Source: an uncultured Pelagibacteraceae bacterium
Lineage (GTDB): Bacteria; Pseudomonadota; Alphaproteobacteria; Pelagibacterales; Pelagibacteraceae
Direction: 5' to 3'
Length of the DNA stretch: 64,000 bases
NCBI GenBank assembly: GCA_902536925.1
Contig: CACAZL010000001.1
Span: 62,001-126,000, forward strand
Part shown: in pieces, positions 8,025 to 22,026 of the stretch
How positions within the stretch are numbered: the stretch's first letter is position 1
How the letters are laid out: every line of letters begins with the position of its first letter
Notes under the pieces: generated by a model
Seen by the model: the letters and a program-made list of their open reading frames with translations, nothing else
The model's database searches: none
What the model was told of the DNA's origin: nothing
Position numbers and translations under genes: made by a program

Positions 8025-9413
8025 ATGAAAACAAGAAAAGAATATGACAGTATCGGTGGTATAAATGTTCCAAAAGATAAATATTGGGGAGCATCAACTC
8101 AAAGATCTAAAAAATTTTTTAATATAGGAAAAATATTTGTTCCGAACTCTATTATAAGGTCTATAGCTATTATTAAAAGAAGTGCCGCAATAGTTCATAA
8201 CAGAGATAAATTGATTTCTCCTAGAGTTGCAAAATCAATAATAAAAGCTTCAAACGATGTAATTAATGGTAAAATGAATGAAAATTTTCCTTTAAAAGTT
8301 TGGCAAACTGGTTCAGGGACTCAAACTAATATGAATGTGAATGAGGTTATAGCAAATAGGGCGATTGAAATTTTAAAAGGAAAAAAAGGAACAAAAAAAC
8401 CAGTTCATCCTAATGACCATGTTAATAAATCTCAATCGACAAATGATGTTTTTCCAACTGCAATGCATATTTCAATAGCAATTGAAACATTAAATAAACT
8501 TTTACCAAGTTTAAAATTACTAGAGCGTTTACTACAAAAAAAAAGTCGTGAATTTAATAAAATTGTAAAAATTGGAAGGACACATCTTCAAGATGCTACT
8601 CCATTATCTCTTGGACAAGAGTTTTCTGGATACAAAGAACAAATAAAAAAAAGCATAGACAGAATAAAATATTGTTTAAATGATATATACTATTTAGCCC
8701 AAGGAGGAACAGCTGTTGGAACAGGAATAAATTCAAAGAAGAATTTTGACAAAAAAATTGTAAATGAGATCAAAAAATATTGCAAAATAAACTTTAGACC
8801 TGCTCCAAATAAATTCTCAGAATTAGCGGCACATGATGCAATAGTAAATTTTTCTGGATCGCTAAACTCTTGTGCTGTTGCATTAATGAAGATTTCTAAC
8901 GATATAAGATTTCTTGGTTCTGGACCAAGAGCTGGTTATGGGGAACTTCTACTTCCAGAAAATGAACCAGGTTCCTCGATCATGCCTGGTAAAGTTAATC
9001 CTACACAATGTGAAGCAGTAACAATGGTTTGTGCCAAAGTAATTGGAAATCATACAGGAATAACTGTTGCAGGTAGTCATGGACATTTTGAATTGAACGT
9101 ATTTAAACCATTAATTGCTTACAATGTTTTGCAATCAATAGATATAATGGCGGATAGTGTAAAAAACTTTAGCTTGTATTGTGTCAAAGGAATAAAAGCT
9201 AATAAAAAGAAAATTAAAGAACATCTAGATAATTCATTAATGCTTGTTACTGCCTTGGCACCAAAAATTGGTTACGATAATGCAGCAAAAATTGCAAAGA
9301 AAGCATTAAAAAATAATACTCAATTGAAAGAAGAGGCGCTTAAATCTGGTTTAATAAACAAAAACGATTACGAAAGAATAATAAATCCTCTGAAAATGAT
9401 AAAACCCGGCTAA
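8025..9413 (+). CDS. fumC: Fumarate hydratase class II
   Basis: A 462-residue oxygen-stable fumarase of the fumarase/aspartase superfamily. It has GSGTQTNMNVNEV (about residue 99), KIGRTHLQDATPL and the mobile-loop signature GSSIMPGKVNP, which carries the catalytic serine. It interconverts fumarate and malate in the TCA cycle. QTNMN together with VNKSQSTND fits FumC better than aspartase. The length is standard. The stop overlaps the convergent AsmA-like gene by four bases. Confidence 0.95.
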   Translation: MKTRKEYDSIGGINVPKDKYWGASTQRSKKFFNIGKIFVPNSIIRSIAIIKRSAAIVHNRDKLISPRVAKSIIKASNDVINGKMNENFPLKVWQTGSGTQTNMNVNEVIANRAIEILKGKKGTKKPVHPNDHVNKSQSTNDVFPTAMHISIAIETLNKLLPSLKLLERLLQKKSREFNKIVKIGRTHLQDATPLSLGQEFSGYKEQIKKSIDRIKYCLNDIYYLAQGGTAVGTGINSKKNFDKKIVNEIKKYCKINFRPAPNKFSELAAHDAIVNFSGSLNSCAVALMKISNDIRFLGSGPRAGYGELLLPENEPGSSIMPGKVNPTQCEAVTMVCAKVIGNHTGITVAGSHGHFELNVFKPLIAYNVLQSIDIMADSVKNFSLYCVKGIKANKKKIKEHLDNSLMLVTALAPKIGYDNAAKIAKKALKNNTQLKEEALKSGLINKNDYERIINPLKMIKPG

Positions 9414-10777
9414 TCAATAACTTCTCTTACAAAAGATCTTAAATTTTGAATATTTTTTACTAAGTAAATCTCATTCGATTCTTTGTTATTATTTTTTATA
9501 TCGTTTATCTTTATATCTGAAATAATAAAATCTGAAGAACCAATACTTTTTTCTAAATTAAAATATATATCTTTTATATTTTTCACTTTTTTTGATCCAA
9601 CTTGAAAAGCTTTTGCAAATTCAATGTGGTTTTCTATAACTAAGTGGTTTTTTGAAAAAAATTTAATATCACCTTGGTGTTCACTAAAACTTATTGTTGT
9701 GTTAATATTACCAATCTTATCTAAACTAAAGTTTGCTTTTTTTAAAATTACTGTTTTTTGATTTATAACAAGGTCAATTTCACCATTTTTTATTAATTTA
9801 TTATTAAGATCGATAAATTCAATTTTTAAATTACCATTAATATTTCCTAAAAATTTTTCGTCATATAATAAAATTTTTAATATTAAATTATCAATTATAT
9901 TCTCGACTTTTTTATTTTTTATTTTTAAGGATCCGTTAAAATAAAAAGGATCGAATAAAATTTTTGCTTCAGTATTAAAATTTATATTTTTATTTAAAGG
10001 TGATGTAATTTTAAGTTCATTATTATTAAAATTTAATTCATATTTTAGTTTATCTTGACTATATTCAATCTCAGTAAATCCTTTAAATTCTTTAGCACTT
10101 TTAAACTCATACAAATTTTTTATCTCAATAGATGGATTTATTAAATTAATTAAATGTAAGCTTTTGTTTGGTTGATCATAATTTCTTTTCCAATCTGATT
10201 TAAAATTGAAACCAAATACTTCTCCCTGTACAAAAAAGTTTTTAATTTTAGTTTTGTTATTAATTTTATAATTTATTTTTTTTACAGGAGAAATAATAAT
10301 CACTTTATCTTTTTTGTTTTTAATAAAAAATTTACAATCTTTAAAAAAAATTGGTTTATTAACTGACTCGTAAAAATGTTTTCTAATTTTTTTAAAATCT
10401 AATAATTGAATATATAAATTTGTATTTGAAATTTCTGTTGATATAAAATTTCTAAAAGATCGTAAATATAAATCCCTCAGTGAAATAAAAACTTTTAAAT
10501 TTGTAGTTTTAATTAAAGGGCTCTTATCAGATTCATGTAAACTGAGAGATGCATTTTCTACTAATAGGTGTGGTTTGGGAAATGGTTTATATGAAATACT
10601 TCCGGATGAATTTAAATATAATTTAAAATTTTTGTAAAAATTATTTTCTATTTTTACAAGTTTACTTTTATAATTAAATAAAACAGGTAAAGATAAAATA
10701 GCTAATGATGAAAAAGTTATTGTTATTGCAGACAAAATTAAAGTGAAAGTTATTTTATTTTGTTTTATTTTATTCAT
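9410..10777 (-). CDS. AsmA-like membrane-anchored protein (uncharacterised)
   Basis: About 455 residues with one N-terminal membrane helix, then a long beta-rich periplasmic region. The segment YKPFPKPHLLVENASLSL near the start resembles the N-terminus of AsmA-family proteins, which are implicated in phospholipid or outer-membrane homeostasis. The rest is diverged, so AsmA membership is only likely. An upstream start at 10822 is possible but would run further into the helicase gene on the other strand. I prefer the ATG at 10777, which places a short basic stretch directly before the helix. The gene is divergent from and close to the helicase gene. Confidence 0.6.
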   Translation of the reverse strand: MNKIKQNKITFTLILSAITITFSSLAILSLPVLFNYKSKLVKIENNFYKNFKLYLNSSGSISYKPFPKPHLLVENASLSLHESDKSPLIKTTNLKVFISLRDLYLRSFRNFISTEISNTNLYIQLLDFKKIRKHFYESVNKPIFFKDCKFFIKNKKDKVIIISPVKKINYKINNKTKIKNFFVQGEVFGFNFKSDWKRNYDQPNKSLHLINLINPSIEIKNLYEFKSAKEFKGFTEIEYSQDKLKYELNFNNNELKITSPLNKNINFNTEAKILFDPFYFNGSLKIKNKKVENIIDNLILKILLYDEKFLGNINGNLKIEFIDLNNKLIKNGEIDLVINQKTVILKKANFSLDKIGNINTTISFSEHQGDIKFFSKNHLVIENHIEFAKAFQVGSKKVKNIKDIYFNLEKSIGSSDFIISDIKINDIKNNNKESNEIYLVKNIQNLRSFVREVID

Positions 10778-10808
10778 CAAAAAGATAAGGGTTATACAAT
10801 AAAATGAT

Positions 10809-12829
10809 ATGTTAAAGGACAATTATTTGTTAGATTTAAATGAAAAGCAAAAGGAAGCGGTTTTGCATATTAATGGGCCACTTCTAATTGTTGCTGGTGC
10901 GGGGTCAGGTAAAACAAAGGTTTTAACATCTAGAATTGCACATATTATTAAAAGTCATAAGGCATTTTCAAGCCAAATACTTGCGGTCACTTTTACGAAT
11001 AAAGCCTCAAAAGAGATGCAATTAAGAGTTTCTAAGCTCCTTAGAAAAGAAGCAACAGGATTACCTTGGCTTGGTACTTTTCACTCAATTAGTTCAAAAA
11101 TTTTAAGAAAGCATGCTGATGCTGCGGGGTTGAAATCTAATTTTACAATTATAGATCAAGATGATCAAATAAGATTAATTAAAAATATTTGTAAAGCAGA
11201 AAATATAGATATAAAAAAAATCTCTCCGAAATATATTTTAGCAGTTATTGATAAGTGGAAAAATAAAGGGTTATATCCAGAGGATGTGATTATAAGAATC
11301 AAGGAGACACTAGAGAAAAATTTTTTGAAAATTTATGAAATATATCAAAAAAAATTAATAGATTTAAACTCCGCAGATTTTAGTGATTTAATTCTTCACA
11401 CAGTTAAAATTTTTGAAAAGTATAAGGATATAAAATCTATTTATTCGAGAAAGTTTAAATATATTTTAGTCGATGAGTATCAAGATACAAATTTTATACA
11501 AAGCGAATGGCTTAAACATCTATCAGAGACTAATTTTAATATTTGTTGTGTTGGCGATGATGACCAATCAATATATAGCTGGCGGGGAGCTGAAATAAAA
11601 AATTTTTTAGATTTTGATAAAACTTATAAAAACACCAAAATAATCAGATTAGAAAAAAATTACAGATCAACTCAAAATATATTAAAAGTTGCCTCAAAAC
11701 TTATAGAAAATAATCAAAATAGAGTAGGTAAAACACTTTACACAAATCAAGAAGCAGGTGAACTCGTTACTTTAGATTGTTTTAGAAATGTAAAAGATGA
11801 AGCAATAGAGATAAGTTCTACTATAGAAAAATTTAAAGAAAAAAATTCTCTTAATGAGATGGCTATTTTAGTAAGAGCTATTTTTCAAACAAGAGAATTT
11901 GAAGAAAGATTTTTAAAGACTGGTATTCCTTATAGAATTATTGGTGGAATTAAATTTTATGAAAGAGCAGAAATAAAGGACTGTATTGCATATTTAAGGT
12001 GTATCTATCAACCAATGGATGACCTATCTTTTGAAAGGATTATTAATGTGCCAAAAAGATCGATCGGAGACACAACTTTAAAAAATATATCTGAATTTGC
12101 AAAAAAAAATAAGTGTTCATTAGAAGTTGCGGCAAAAAATTTAATTGAAAATAACAGAATTAAACCAAAAACCAAGATTGGCTTAAGTTCCTTATTAAAC
12201 TTGCTAGCAAAGTGGAGATACGATTTAAAAAAAAAAACTAATCACAATAAACTTTTACAAATTGTTTTAGATGAGTCTGGATATAGTGAAATGTTAAAAA
12301 ATAAAAAAGATTTAGAAAATGAGAATAGACTTGAAAATATAAAAGAACTTTTAAATGCTATGAAAGAGTTTGACAATTTGCCAAGTTTTTTGGAGCATGT
12401 ATCATTAGCTACATCACTCGACCAAGATTGGGAAAGTGAAAAAGTAAATTTAATGACTCTACATGCATCAAAAGGATTAGAATTTGACATAGTTTATTTG
12501 CCAGGTTGGGAAGAAGGTTTATTTCCTCATCAAAAAAGTATTGAAGAAAAAGGCGAGAATGGATTAGAGGAAGAGAGAAGGCTTGCATATGTGGGAATTA
12601 CACGAGCAAGGAAGATTGCTAAGGTATCTTTTTCAATGAATAGATTTTATCAAGGGGATTGGATGGATAGTATTGCTTCAAGATTCGTAGATGAACTTCC
12701 AGACGAATATATAAAAAAAAACAGTAAGTTTAGCGAAAAAGAGGAAAACGATTTTGAATTTAATCAGGATATTGAATTTGAAAATGAGATAAGAAGTCCA
12801 GGATGGTTAAGATACCAGAAGAAATTAAA

Positions 12830-12833
<4 letters not shown>
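10809..12833 (+). CDS. uvrD: UvrD/PcrA-type superfamily 1 DNA helicase
   Basis: A 674-residue SF1A helicase. Visible motifs in order: LNEKQKEAV (Q motif), the Walker A segment AGAGSGKT (about residue 30), VTFTNKASKEM (Ia), LVDEYQDT (II), GDDDQSIYSWRGA (III), EKNYRSTQNIL (IV), MTLHASKGLEFD (V) and EEERRLAYVGITRAR (VI). Such enzymes unwind 3'-5' in nucleotide excision and mismatch repair and clear stalled forks. The sequence cannot separate UvrD from Rep or PcrA with certainty. The stop overlaps the aminopeptidase start (ATGA), indicating an operon. Confidence 0.92.
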
Positions 12834-16513
<3,680 letters not shown>

Positions 16514-17350
16514 TTATTTAAAAAGTGTTTTTAATTTTTTTAAAAGATTTTTTGATTGCTTCGAACCATCAATTTTTTTTACGTCATAATTTTTGTTAAT
16601 TAGTTTATAACTAGCTTCATACCACTTACTTGATTGATAATTATATCCTAATAATAGTGCATATTTTTGCGCTTCTTCAACTAAACCAATTTTATAATGA
16701 AGTTCAACTAGCCTATGTAATGCTTCCTCGACATAAATTGTAGTATCATAATCATTAATAACTTTTTTAAATCTATTTATTGCCGGTATCCATTTCTCTC
16801 TTTGAAAATAGTATCTTGCCAAATACATTTCTTTCGATGCCATTAATTCAAGTATTAAGTCCAATTTATATTTTGAGTCTTTAGCATAATCTGTATTAGG
16901 AAAATTATTTATCACAATCTGAAAATTTTTTTTTGCTTCTAATATTTCATTTAAATCTTTTTTTTCATCCACAATTTGATCATAGTGAGACAATGCTAAT
17001 AAATAATAAGCATAATCTGTTTGAGGATGATTTTTATATTTAAATAAAAATCTCTCTAAATCAATAATAGCATCATTATAATAACCTTGAGAAAAATAGC
17101 CATATGCTGACATTAATACCGCTCTAGGAGCCCATATTGATTGAGGATATAATAACTCTGCCTCTGCAAATTTTTGTCCTGCATAAATTACATCACCTCG
17201 CTCAAATTCTTTCATAGCCTGATTGTAGACTTCAATCATTTGGGTTTCTAAGTTTTTTTCTTTTAAAGTAGTTACTTTCTCACTCTTTTTTGAACAAGAA
17301 AAGACAACTAAAAAAATAATAATGTATGCAAGTTTATATTTAATACCCAT
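16514..17350 (-). CDS. bamD: Outer membrane assembly lipoprotein BamD
   Basis: A 278-residue protein with a lipoprotein-type signal peptide whose lipidation cysteine is probably C19 (VFSC, a slightly unusual lipobox with Phe). It is followed by tandem TPR-like repeats, including YYNDAIIDLERFLFKYKNHP and DYAYYLLALSHY, which match BamD/ComL. BamD works with BamA to insert outer-membrane proteins from the periplasmic side. Its position between lpxC and ligA is the usual alphaproteobacterial one. TPR lipoproteins can look alike, but synteny and the repeat pattern make BamD the best reading. Confidence 0.88.
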   Translation of the reverse strand: MGIKYKLAYIIIFLVVFSCSKKSEKVTTLKEKNLETQMIEVYNQAMKEFERGDVIYAGQKFAEAELLYPQSIWAPRAVLMSAYGYFSQGYYNDAIIDLERFLFKYKNHPQTDYAYYLLALSHYDQIVDEKKDLNEILEAKKNFQIVINNFPNTDYAKDSKYKLDLILELMASKEMYLARYYFQREKWIPAINRFKKVINDYDTTIYVEEALHRLVELHYKIGLVEEAQKYALLLGYNYQSSKWYEASYKLINKNYDVKKIDGSKQSKNLLKKLKTLFK

Positions 17351-17388
17351 CTGATTATTTTATCAGATATATTTTAAAATTGTAACTT

Positions 17389-18309
17389 TTAAGCAATAGA
17401 TTTTAGATATTGGTAATTAGCAAATGTATGTGGAAGTTGCTTACCTTTAATTTCAATCATTGAATAATTGGAGCTATCATTGAAAATTTTCTTTAAAAGC
17501 TCATTTGTTAATTTGTGGCCACCCTGTGAACATTTTAGTGATCCTATAATTTTATAACCTGATAAAAATAAATCACCCATGCAATCTAATATTTTATGAT
17601 TAACAAACTCAAGATTATTTCTCAAACCATCTTTATTAAGAATGTTTTTATCTTTTATAACTATTGCATTTTCTAAACTCCCTCCATTTCCTAGATTCAT
17701 TTTTTTTAGTTTTTCTATATCTTCATAAAGACAAAACGTTCTCGATTCAAAAATATCACTTAAATTATCCTCAAAAATATTTTTTTTATTTTTTTGTGTG
17801 TTAATAATTTTATTTTTATACTTAATTTCAAATTCTATTTCACTTGCTACATTAGATTTTTCTATAGTTATAAATTTTTCGTTATCTTTTATAGAAACTT
17901 CTTTATTAATTTTTATGATTTTAATAGGTTGATCGCTAAATTTTAAACCAACTTTTTTAAAATTTTCAATAAATATCTTGGCTGATCCATCCAATATTGG
18001 TATTTCTTGAGAACTTATTTCTACTATCGCATTGTCAACGCCAAAACCGTAAAATGCTCCCATTAAATGTTCAATTGTTGATACTTTAACTCCAAATTCA
18101 TTTGAAATCGTCGTACATAATGTTGTATCCGATACATTATTAAAATTTGGTACTACAATGTTGTTTTTAGAAAGATCAATTCTTTTGAATATTATTCCTG
18201 AATTTGGCGAAGCAGGAATTATATTCAACTCAGCTTTTTTTCCACTATGTATACCTATTCCGTTTAAGGAGATTTTTTTTGAAATAGTTTTTTGAGTTAA
18301 TATTGACAC
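17389..18309 (-). CDS. lpxC: UDP-3-O-acyl-N-acetylglucosamine deacetylase
   Basis: LpxC performs the committed step of lipid A synthesis, a zinc-dependent deacetylation. Visible landmarks are GIGIHSGKKAEL near the N-terminus, STIEHLMGAFYGFGVDN with the first zinc histidine, and NHKILDCMGDLFL with the HxxxD zinc ligands. I start it at the GTG at 18309, giving 306 residues, which matches the family. A TTG at 18348 would add 13 residues before the conserved N-terminus. Its presence implies that the organism makes lipid A. It follows ftsA after 61 bases. Confidence 0.93.
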   Translation of the reverse strand: MSILTQKTISKKISLNGIGIHSGKKAELNIIPASPNSGIIFKRIDLSKNNIVVPNFNNVSDTTLCTTISNEFGVKVSTIEHLMGAFYGFGVDNAIVEISSQEIPILDGSAKIFIENFKKVGLKFSDQPIKIIKINKEVSIKDNEKFITIEKSNVASEIEFEIKYKNKIINTQKNKKNIFEDNLSDIFESRTFCLYEDIEKLKKMNLGNGGSLENAIVIKDKNILNKDGLRNNLEFVNHKILDCMGDLFLSGYKIIGSLKCSQGGHKLTNELLKKIFNDSSNYSMIEIKGKQLPHTFANYQYLKSIA

Positions 18310-18370
18310 TAGACATTTATATAAAACTGTCAGTTTTAAAATACTCAATAAATATTACAGGAAAATACAG

Positions 18371-19534
18371 TTATTTATCAAAAAAATTAAAGAATTTTTC
18401 AAATAAACCTTGTTTTTTAATACCTTTTTTAGGTAATTGATCAGTATTAAGATAATAACTCAAAATACTCTTAAAAAGTAATTTATCTGTCTCTTGATAA
18501 AAATTAATTGATTTAAATTCAAATTCATCATTAAGGTAAAAGGTATTATTATTTAACAATGATGACCCCTCTCCTATAAAAAAAAGCTCAGTATTTCTAA
18601 AGTTTAAATTTTTATTTGAATTTTTTAAACTAGTTAATGATAAATCAATAATCTCTTGAATTCTGTATAATATTACTTTCTTCAATTTATCTATCGAAAT
18701 ATTTTTATTTGACAACTCTTTTAAATAAGTATTTTTATCAAAATTATTGTTTCCATAAGAAAATACAGTTTCAGATTTATTAAATGACTTCTTTATTTTT
18801 TCAGCATCTGATAATGGAATACTAAAAATTTTTGATATATCTTTTGTTATATGATTTCCTCCAATTGGAATAGATTGAATTAATTTAAATTTTTTATTTT
18901 TAAAATTTATAATTGTAGTTCTCTCCCAGCCAATATCCAAAAAAGAAAAATTATCAATATTAAATTCATTCGAATAATACAAAGATTTTACATAACTAGT
19001 ACAAAATATACTTTTAACATTTAGATTATTTTTTTTAAATAAATTTAATAAATAATCTAAATTTTTTTTATTAAAACAAATTATTTTAAAATTAAATTTA
19101 ATGTTATTAATTTGATGTTTTTCTTTTGGTAGTTCAAAGTAAATTTGGTTATTGATAATACATTCGTCAAGAAATACATGTATAATTTTATAACTATTGT
19201 AGTGAAGTTTAATTAATTGATCTAATTCCAATAATACATTTGAATAAATTTTATTAAATTCTGATTTTTCATCTTGCTTCTTTTCAATTGATATTGCTAT
19301 TACAAATAAATCATTTGGATCTAAAGTTAAAACAATATCCTGAATGTGTCTTGAAATTTTTTTTTCAGCTAGTTTAACTATATTGTTGATTTTTTTAAAA
19401 TGATTTGAAAAATCAGTTTCTAAAATTACATTTGAAGATCCTAAAAATCTTTCATTTAAATTGCTATCAAATACAGAAAATCTAATTTTAGAAAAACCAA
19501 AATTTAATATATTGATATATTTTTCTTTATTCAC
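18371..19534 (-). CDS. ftsA: Cell division protein FtsA
   Basis: A 387-residue actin-like ATPase, diverged but recognisable from FLDIGWERTTI (phosphate-1 region), the SIPIGGNHITKDISKIF segment and FIGEGSSLLN. It ends in a short amphipathic helix (GLFEKFFNFFDK), the membrane-targeting sequence that lets FtsA tether FtsZ to the membrane. The FtsZ encoded in this window keeps the matching C-terminal peptide. The start codon is GTG, overlapping the ftsQ 3' end by eight bases. Unlike in most bacteria, ftsZ does not follow it. Confidence 0.9.
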   Translation of the reverse strand: MNKEKYINILNFGFSKIRFSVFDSNLNERFLGSSNVILETDFSNHFKKINNIVKLAEKKISRHIQDIVLTLDPNDLFVIAISIEKKQDEKSEFNKIYSNVLLELDQLIKLHYNSYKIIHVFLDECIINNQIYFELPKEKHQINNIKFNFKIICFNKKNLDYLLNLFKKNNLNVKSIFCTSYVKSLYYSNEFNIDNFSFLDIGWERTTIINFKNKKFKLIQSIPIGGNHITKDISKIFSIPLSDAEKIKKSFNKSETVFSYGNNNFDKNTYLKELSNKNISIDKLKKVILYRIQEIIDLSLTSLKNSNKNLNFRNTELFFIGEGSSLLNNNTFYLNDEFEFKSINFYQETDKLLFKSILSYYLNTDQLPKKGIKKQGLFEKFFNFFDK

Positions 19535-20216
19535 TTTTTAAAATCAATCTTTTTGGAATTCTCAAATCAATTATCGTATTTGGATTTATTTGATTTATTT
19601 TATTAAAATTTTGATAAATATTTAATGAATGTTCTATATTCTTGTTTGGAAGCATCACTATTACATTGTTTTCAAAATACAAATCCCATCTTTTATTTTT
19701 GTGAAAATAATATTTATTTATTTTATTGTATTTAAAATTTTTTTTTTTTAATAGATTGGTTATTTCTATAAAATCATGAATTTTAAATTTTCCGAATATT
19801 ATTGGTAATTTTTTATTAATAGAAATAGCTTTTTCTGAAATGAAATTACCATTTAAACCAACAAAATATTTTTTTTGATTTATATAAGTAATAGCAATTA
19901 ATTCTGTTTTCTTAGCTTGAATTTTAACAGTTGATGGAAATTCTATATGAATTTTAATATTTTCAATAAATTTTAAACTTTTTAATTTATATAAAATTAA
20001 TTCTCTATTTAAAAAAAAAATGTTTTCGTTGATTAAAAAATTTGTTTTTTCTTTCAAAATATTTCTAATTTCGTTTGTATTAGCTTCAATGTTTATATCT
20101 TTCACTAAAAAAAAATTAGTAAAAATATTCGAATAATTTTGATTTGTGATTGTAGTTAAAAATAAGAAAGCAAATACATAAAAATATGATCTTTTTTTAT
20201 TTTTTAATTGAAGCAT
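19527..20216 (-). CDS. ftsQ: Cell division protein FtsQ
   Basis: A 229-residue protein with a short basic N-terminus, one membrane helix (about residues 10-30) and a periplasmic part. It contains a POTRA-like segment (VKDINIEANTNEIRNIL) followed by the FtsQ core, in which IKIHIEFPSTVKIQAKKTE is typical. FtsQ links early and late divisome proteins. Assignment rests on this pattern plus its place between ddl and ftsA. It is somewhat shorter than usual. Its start overlaps the 3' end of ddl by 20 bases. Confidence 0.87.
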   Translation of the reverse strand: MLQLKNKKRSYFYVFAFLFLTTITNQNYSNIFTNFFLVKDINIEANTNEIRNILKEKTNFLINENIFFLNRELILYKLKSLKFIENIKIHIEFPSTVKIQAKKTELIAITYINQKKYFVGLNGNFISEKAISINKKLPIIFGKFKIHDFIEITNLLKKKNFKYNKINKYYFHKNKRWDLYFENNVIVMLPNKNIEHSLNIYQNFNKINQINPNTIIDLRIPKRLILKSE

Positions 20217-21117
20217 CTGCTAAAATTTTTTTTATCAAATTTTTGAAAGTAATGTTATTAAATTTTGCTATTTCAGGCACCAATGATAGCGAGGTCATTC
20301 CTGGTTGTGTATTTGTTTCTAGTAAATAAAACTTATCTTTAAAAAATCTAAAGTCTGAACGCGAAACCCCTCTACATTTCAATAATCGATGGGCTTTTTG
20401 AGCTATTTTTGTCACTTCATTATATTGTCTATCAGAAATGTTGATTGGAATTAAATGCTCAGTTTTAGCTTTAGGATTATATTTAGCCTGATAATCATAG
20501 AATTTTCTTTTCGGTTTTAATTCAATTGCTCCCAATATTTTCCCTGATAAAATCGCAACTTGTATTTCTCTTCCTGGGATATATTTCTCAAGAAGAATTT
20601 CTCCGTAATCAAGGAGTTTATTTATATTTTTAATTACGTTTTTTTTATTACAAATGAATACATTTACACTTGAGCCTTCATTTAATGGTTTAATTATCAG
20701 GGGAAAGCCAAGTTTACTTTTTAATTTTTTAAGAAATTGTTTTTTATTCATTGAGGTTTTAAAGGAATATTTCAAAAATTTTGGTGTAAGAATTTTATTT
20801 TTTATAAATATTTTTTTTGATAACTCTTTATCGATTGCTAAAGATGAAGATAATACTCCCGAATGAGTATATTTAACTTTTTCTGATTCTAAAATTGCTT
20901 GAATATAACCATCTTCCCCATATCTTCCATGTAATAAATTTAATACTACATTAGGTTTAAACTTTCTTAACACTTTTACAAATTGTCCATCAGGATTTAC
21001 AACTTTGATTATATATTTTTTATCTTTTTTTAACTCAAAAAGAACACTTTTTGATGTTTGAATGCTTATTTCTTTTTCTTTAGAATAACCTCCAGCTAAA
21101 ATTAGAATTTTTTTCAC
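20197..21117 (-). CDS. ddl: D-alanine--D-alanine ligase
   Basis: A 306-residue ATP-grasp enzyme with GGYSKEKEISIQTSK at the N-terminus, LHGRYGEDGYIQ, FPLIIKPLNEGSSVNV (ATP-binding lysine and Ser-rich loop), ILLEKYIPGREIQVA and LLETNTQPGMTSLSL near the C-terminus. It joins two D-alanines for the peptidoglycan stem peptide. The start codon is GTG, and it overlaps the murB stop by one base. The product feeds the MurF half of the fusion encoded upstream in the same operon. Confidence 0.94.
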   Translation of the reverse strand: MKKILILAGGYSKEKEISIQTSKSVLFELKKDKKYIIKVVNPDGQFVKVLRKFKPNVVLNLLHGRYGEDGYIQAILESEKVKYTHSGVLSSSLAIDKELSKKIFIKNKILTPKFLKYSFKTSMNKKQFLKKLKSKLGFPLIIKPLNEGSSVNVFICNKKNVIKNINKLLDYGEILLEKYIPGREIQVAILSGKILGAIELKPKRKFYDYQAKYNPKAKTEHLIPINISDRQYNEVTKIAQKAHRLLKCRGVSRSDFRFFKDKFYLLETNTQPGMTSLSLVPEIAKFNNITFKNLIKKILADASIKK

Positions 21118-22025
21118 TATTCTATAATTTTGATTTCCAAATCAATATTAATACCAGTTTTGTCTTTAACATTTTTTTTAACAAAATCTATTAATGAATT
21201 CATTTCATCAAAAGATGCATTATTTTTATTAACAAAAAAATTTGAATGTTTTTTTGATATACAAGCATCTCCAAAATTAATGTCTTCTGGAACTGATTCT
21301 TTTATCAGCTCCCAGGCTTTTTTTGTTGTTTGATCAATTGGATTTTTAAAAGTGCTTCCCCCTGTCTTAATTTTTAGAGGTTGAGAATTATTTTTTTTTG
21401 TTGTCAATTCTTGCATCAAATTTTTTATTTTGTTTTTGTTTGATAATTCACCTTTAAATGTAGCACTTAAAAAAATTAAGTCTTCATTTAATTCTATTTT
21501 TCTGTATTTAAATTTAATTTTGTTGGATGGTATAATTTTAATATTTCCATTTGTATCAATACATTGTAGTGACATTAATTTATCTTTAAATTCTGCTCCA
21601 AAACAACCAGAATTCATTTGAAGACCACCTCCAACTGAACCAGGGATACAATACATAAATTCAAAACCACTTATTCCATTTTCTAAGGCATATTCTGAGA
21701 GCTTTTTTTGTGAACAAGCTGAGCCAGCAATTAAAGTATCTGATTTTAATTTTGATAATGAACTAAAATTTTTACTAAGTTTGATAATTACACCTTCGTA
21801 AATTTTATCTCTAAATAATACATTGGAACCCATTCCTAATATAAACATTTTTCCTCTATTATTATAAAGTTTTAGAAATTCTTTTAATTCTAAGAGATTT
21901 TTTGGTTTAAAAAAGATTTTTGATTTGCCACCTATATTAAACCAATTAAACTTTTTGATATCTATATTAAAAAATAAATCTGAATTAAATTTATTTTTAA
22001 AATTCTCAATATCTTTCAATTCCAT
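21117..22025 (-). CDS. murB: UDP-N-acetylenolpyruvoylglucosamine reductase
   Basis: A 302-residue FAD enzyme of MurB type. FNIGGKSKIFF, GMGSNVLFRD (FAD binding), GFEFMYCIPGSVGGGLQMNSGCFG and a late GSTFKNP segment are visible. It reduces the enolpyruvyl group to make UDP-MurNAc with NADPH. The ATG at 22025 lies two bases after the murC stop, within the uninterrupted dcw operon. Confidence 0.95.
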   Translation of the reverse strand: MELKDIENFKNKFNSDLFFNIDIKKFNWFNIGGKSKIFFKPKNLLELKEFLKLYNNRGKMFILGMGSNVLFRDKIYEGVIIKLSKNFSSLSKLKSDTLIAGSACSQKKLSEYALENGISGFEFMYCIPGSVGGGLQMNSGCFGAEFKDKLMSLQCIDTNGNIKIIPSNKIKFKYRKIELNEDLIFLSATFKGELSNKNKIKNLMQELTTKKNNSQPLKIKTGGSTFKNPIDQTTKKAWELIKESVPEDINFGDACISKKHSNFFVNKNNASFDEMNSLIDFVKKNVKDKTGINIDLEIKIIE

Positions 22026-22026
22026 G

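Noticed and set aside
12803..12829. Earlier start for the Xaa-Pro aminopeptidase
   Set aside because: It lies inside the helicase gene; the ATG at 12830 overlaps the helicase stop in the ATGA pattern used elsewhere in this window and fits the family N-terminus.
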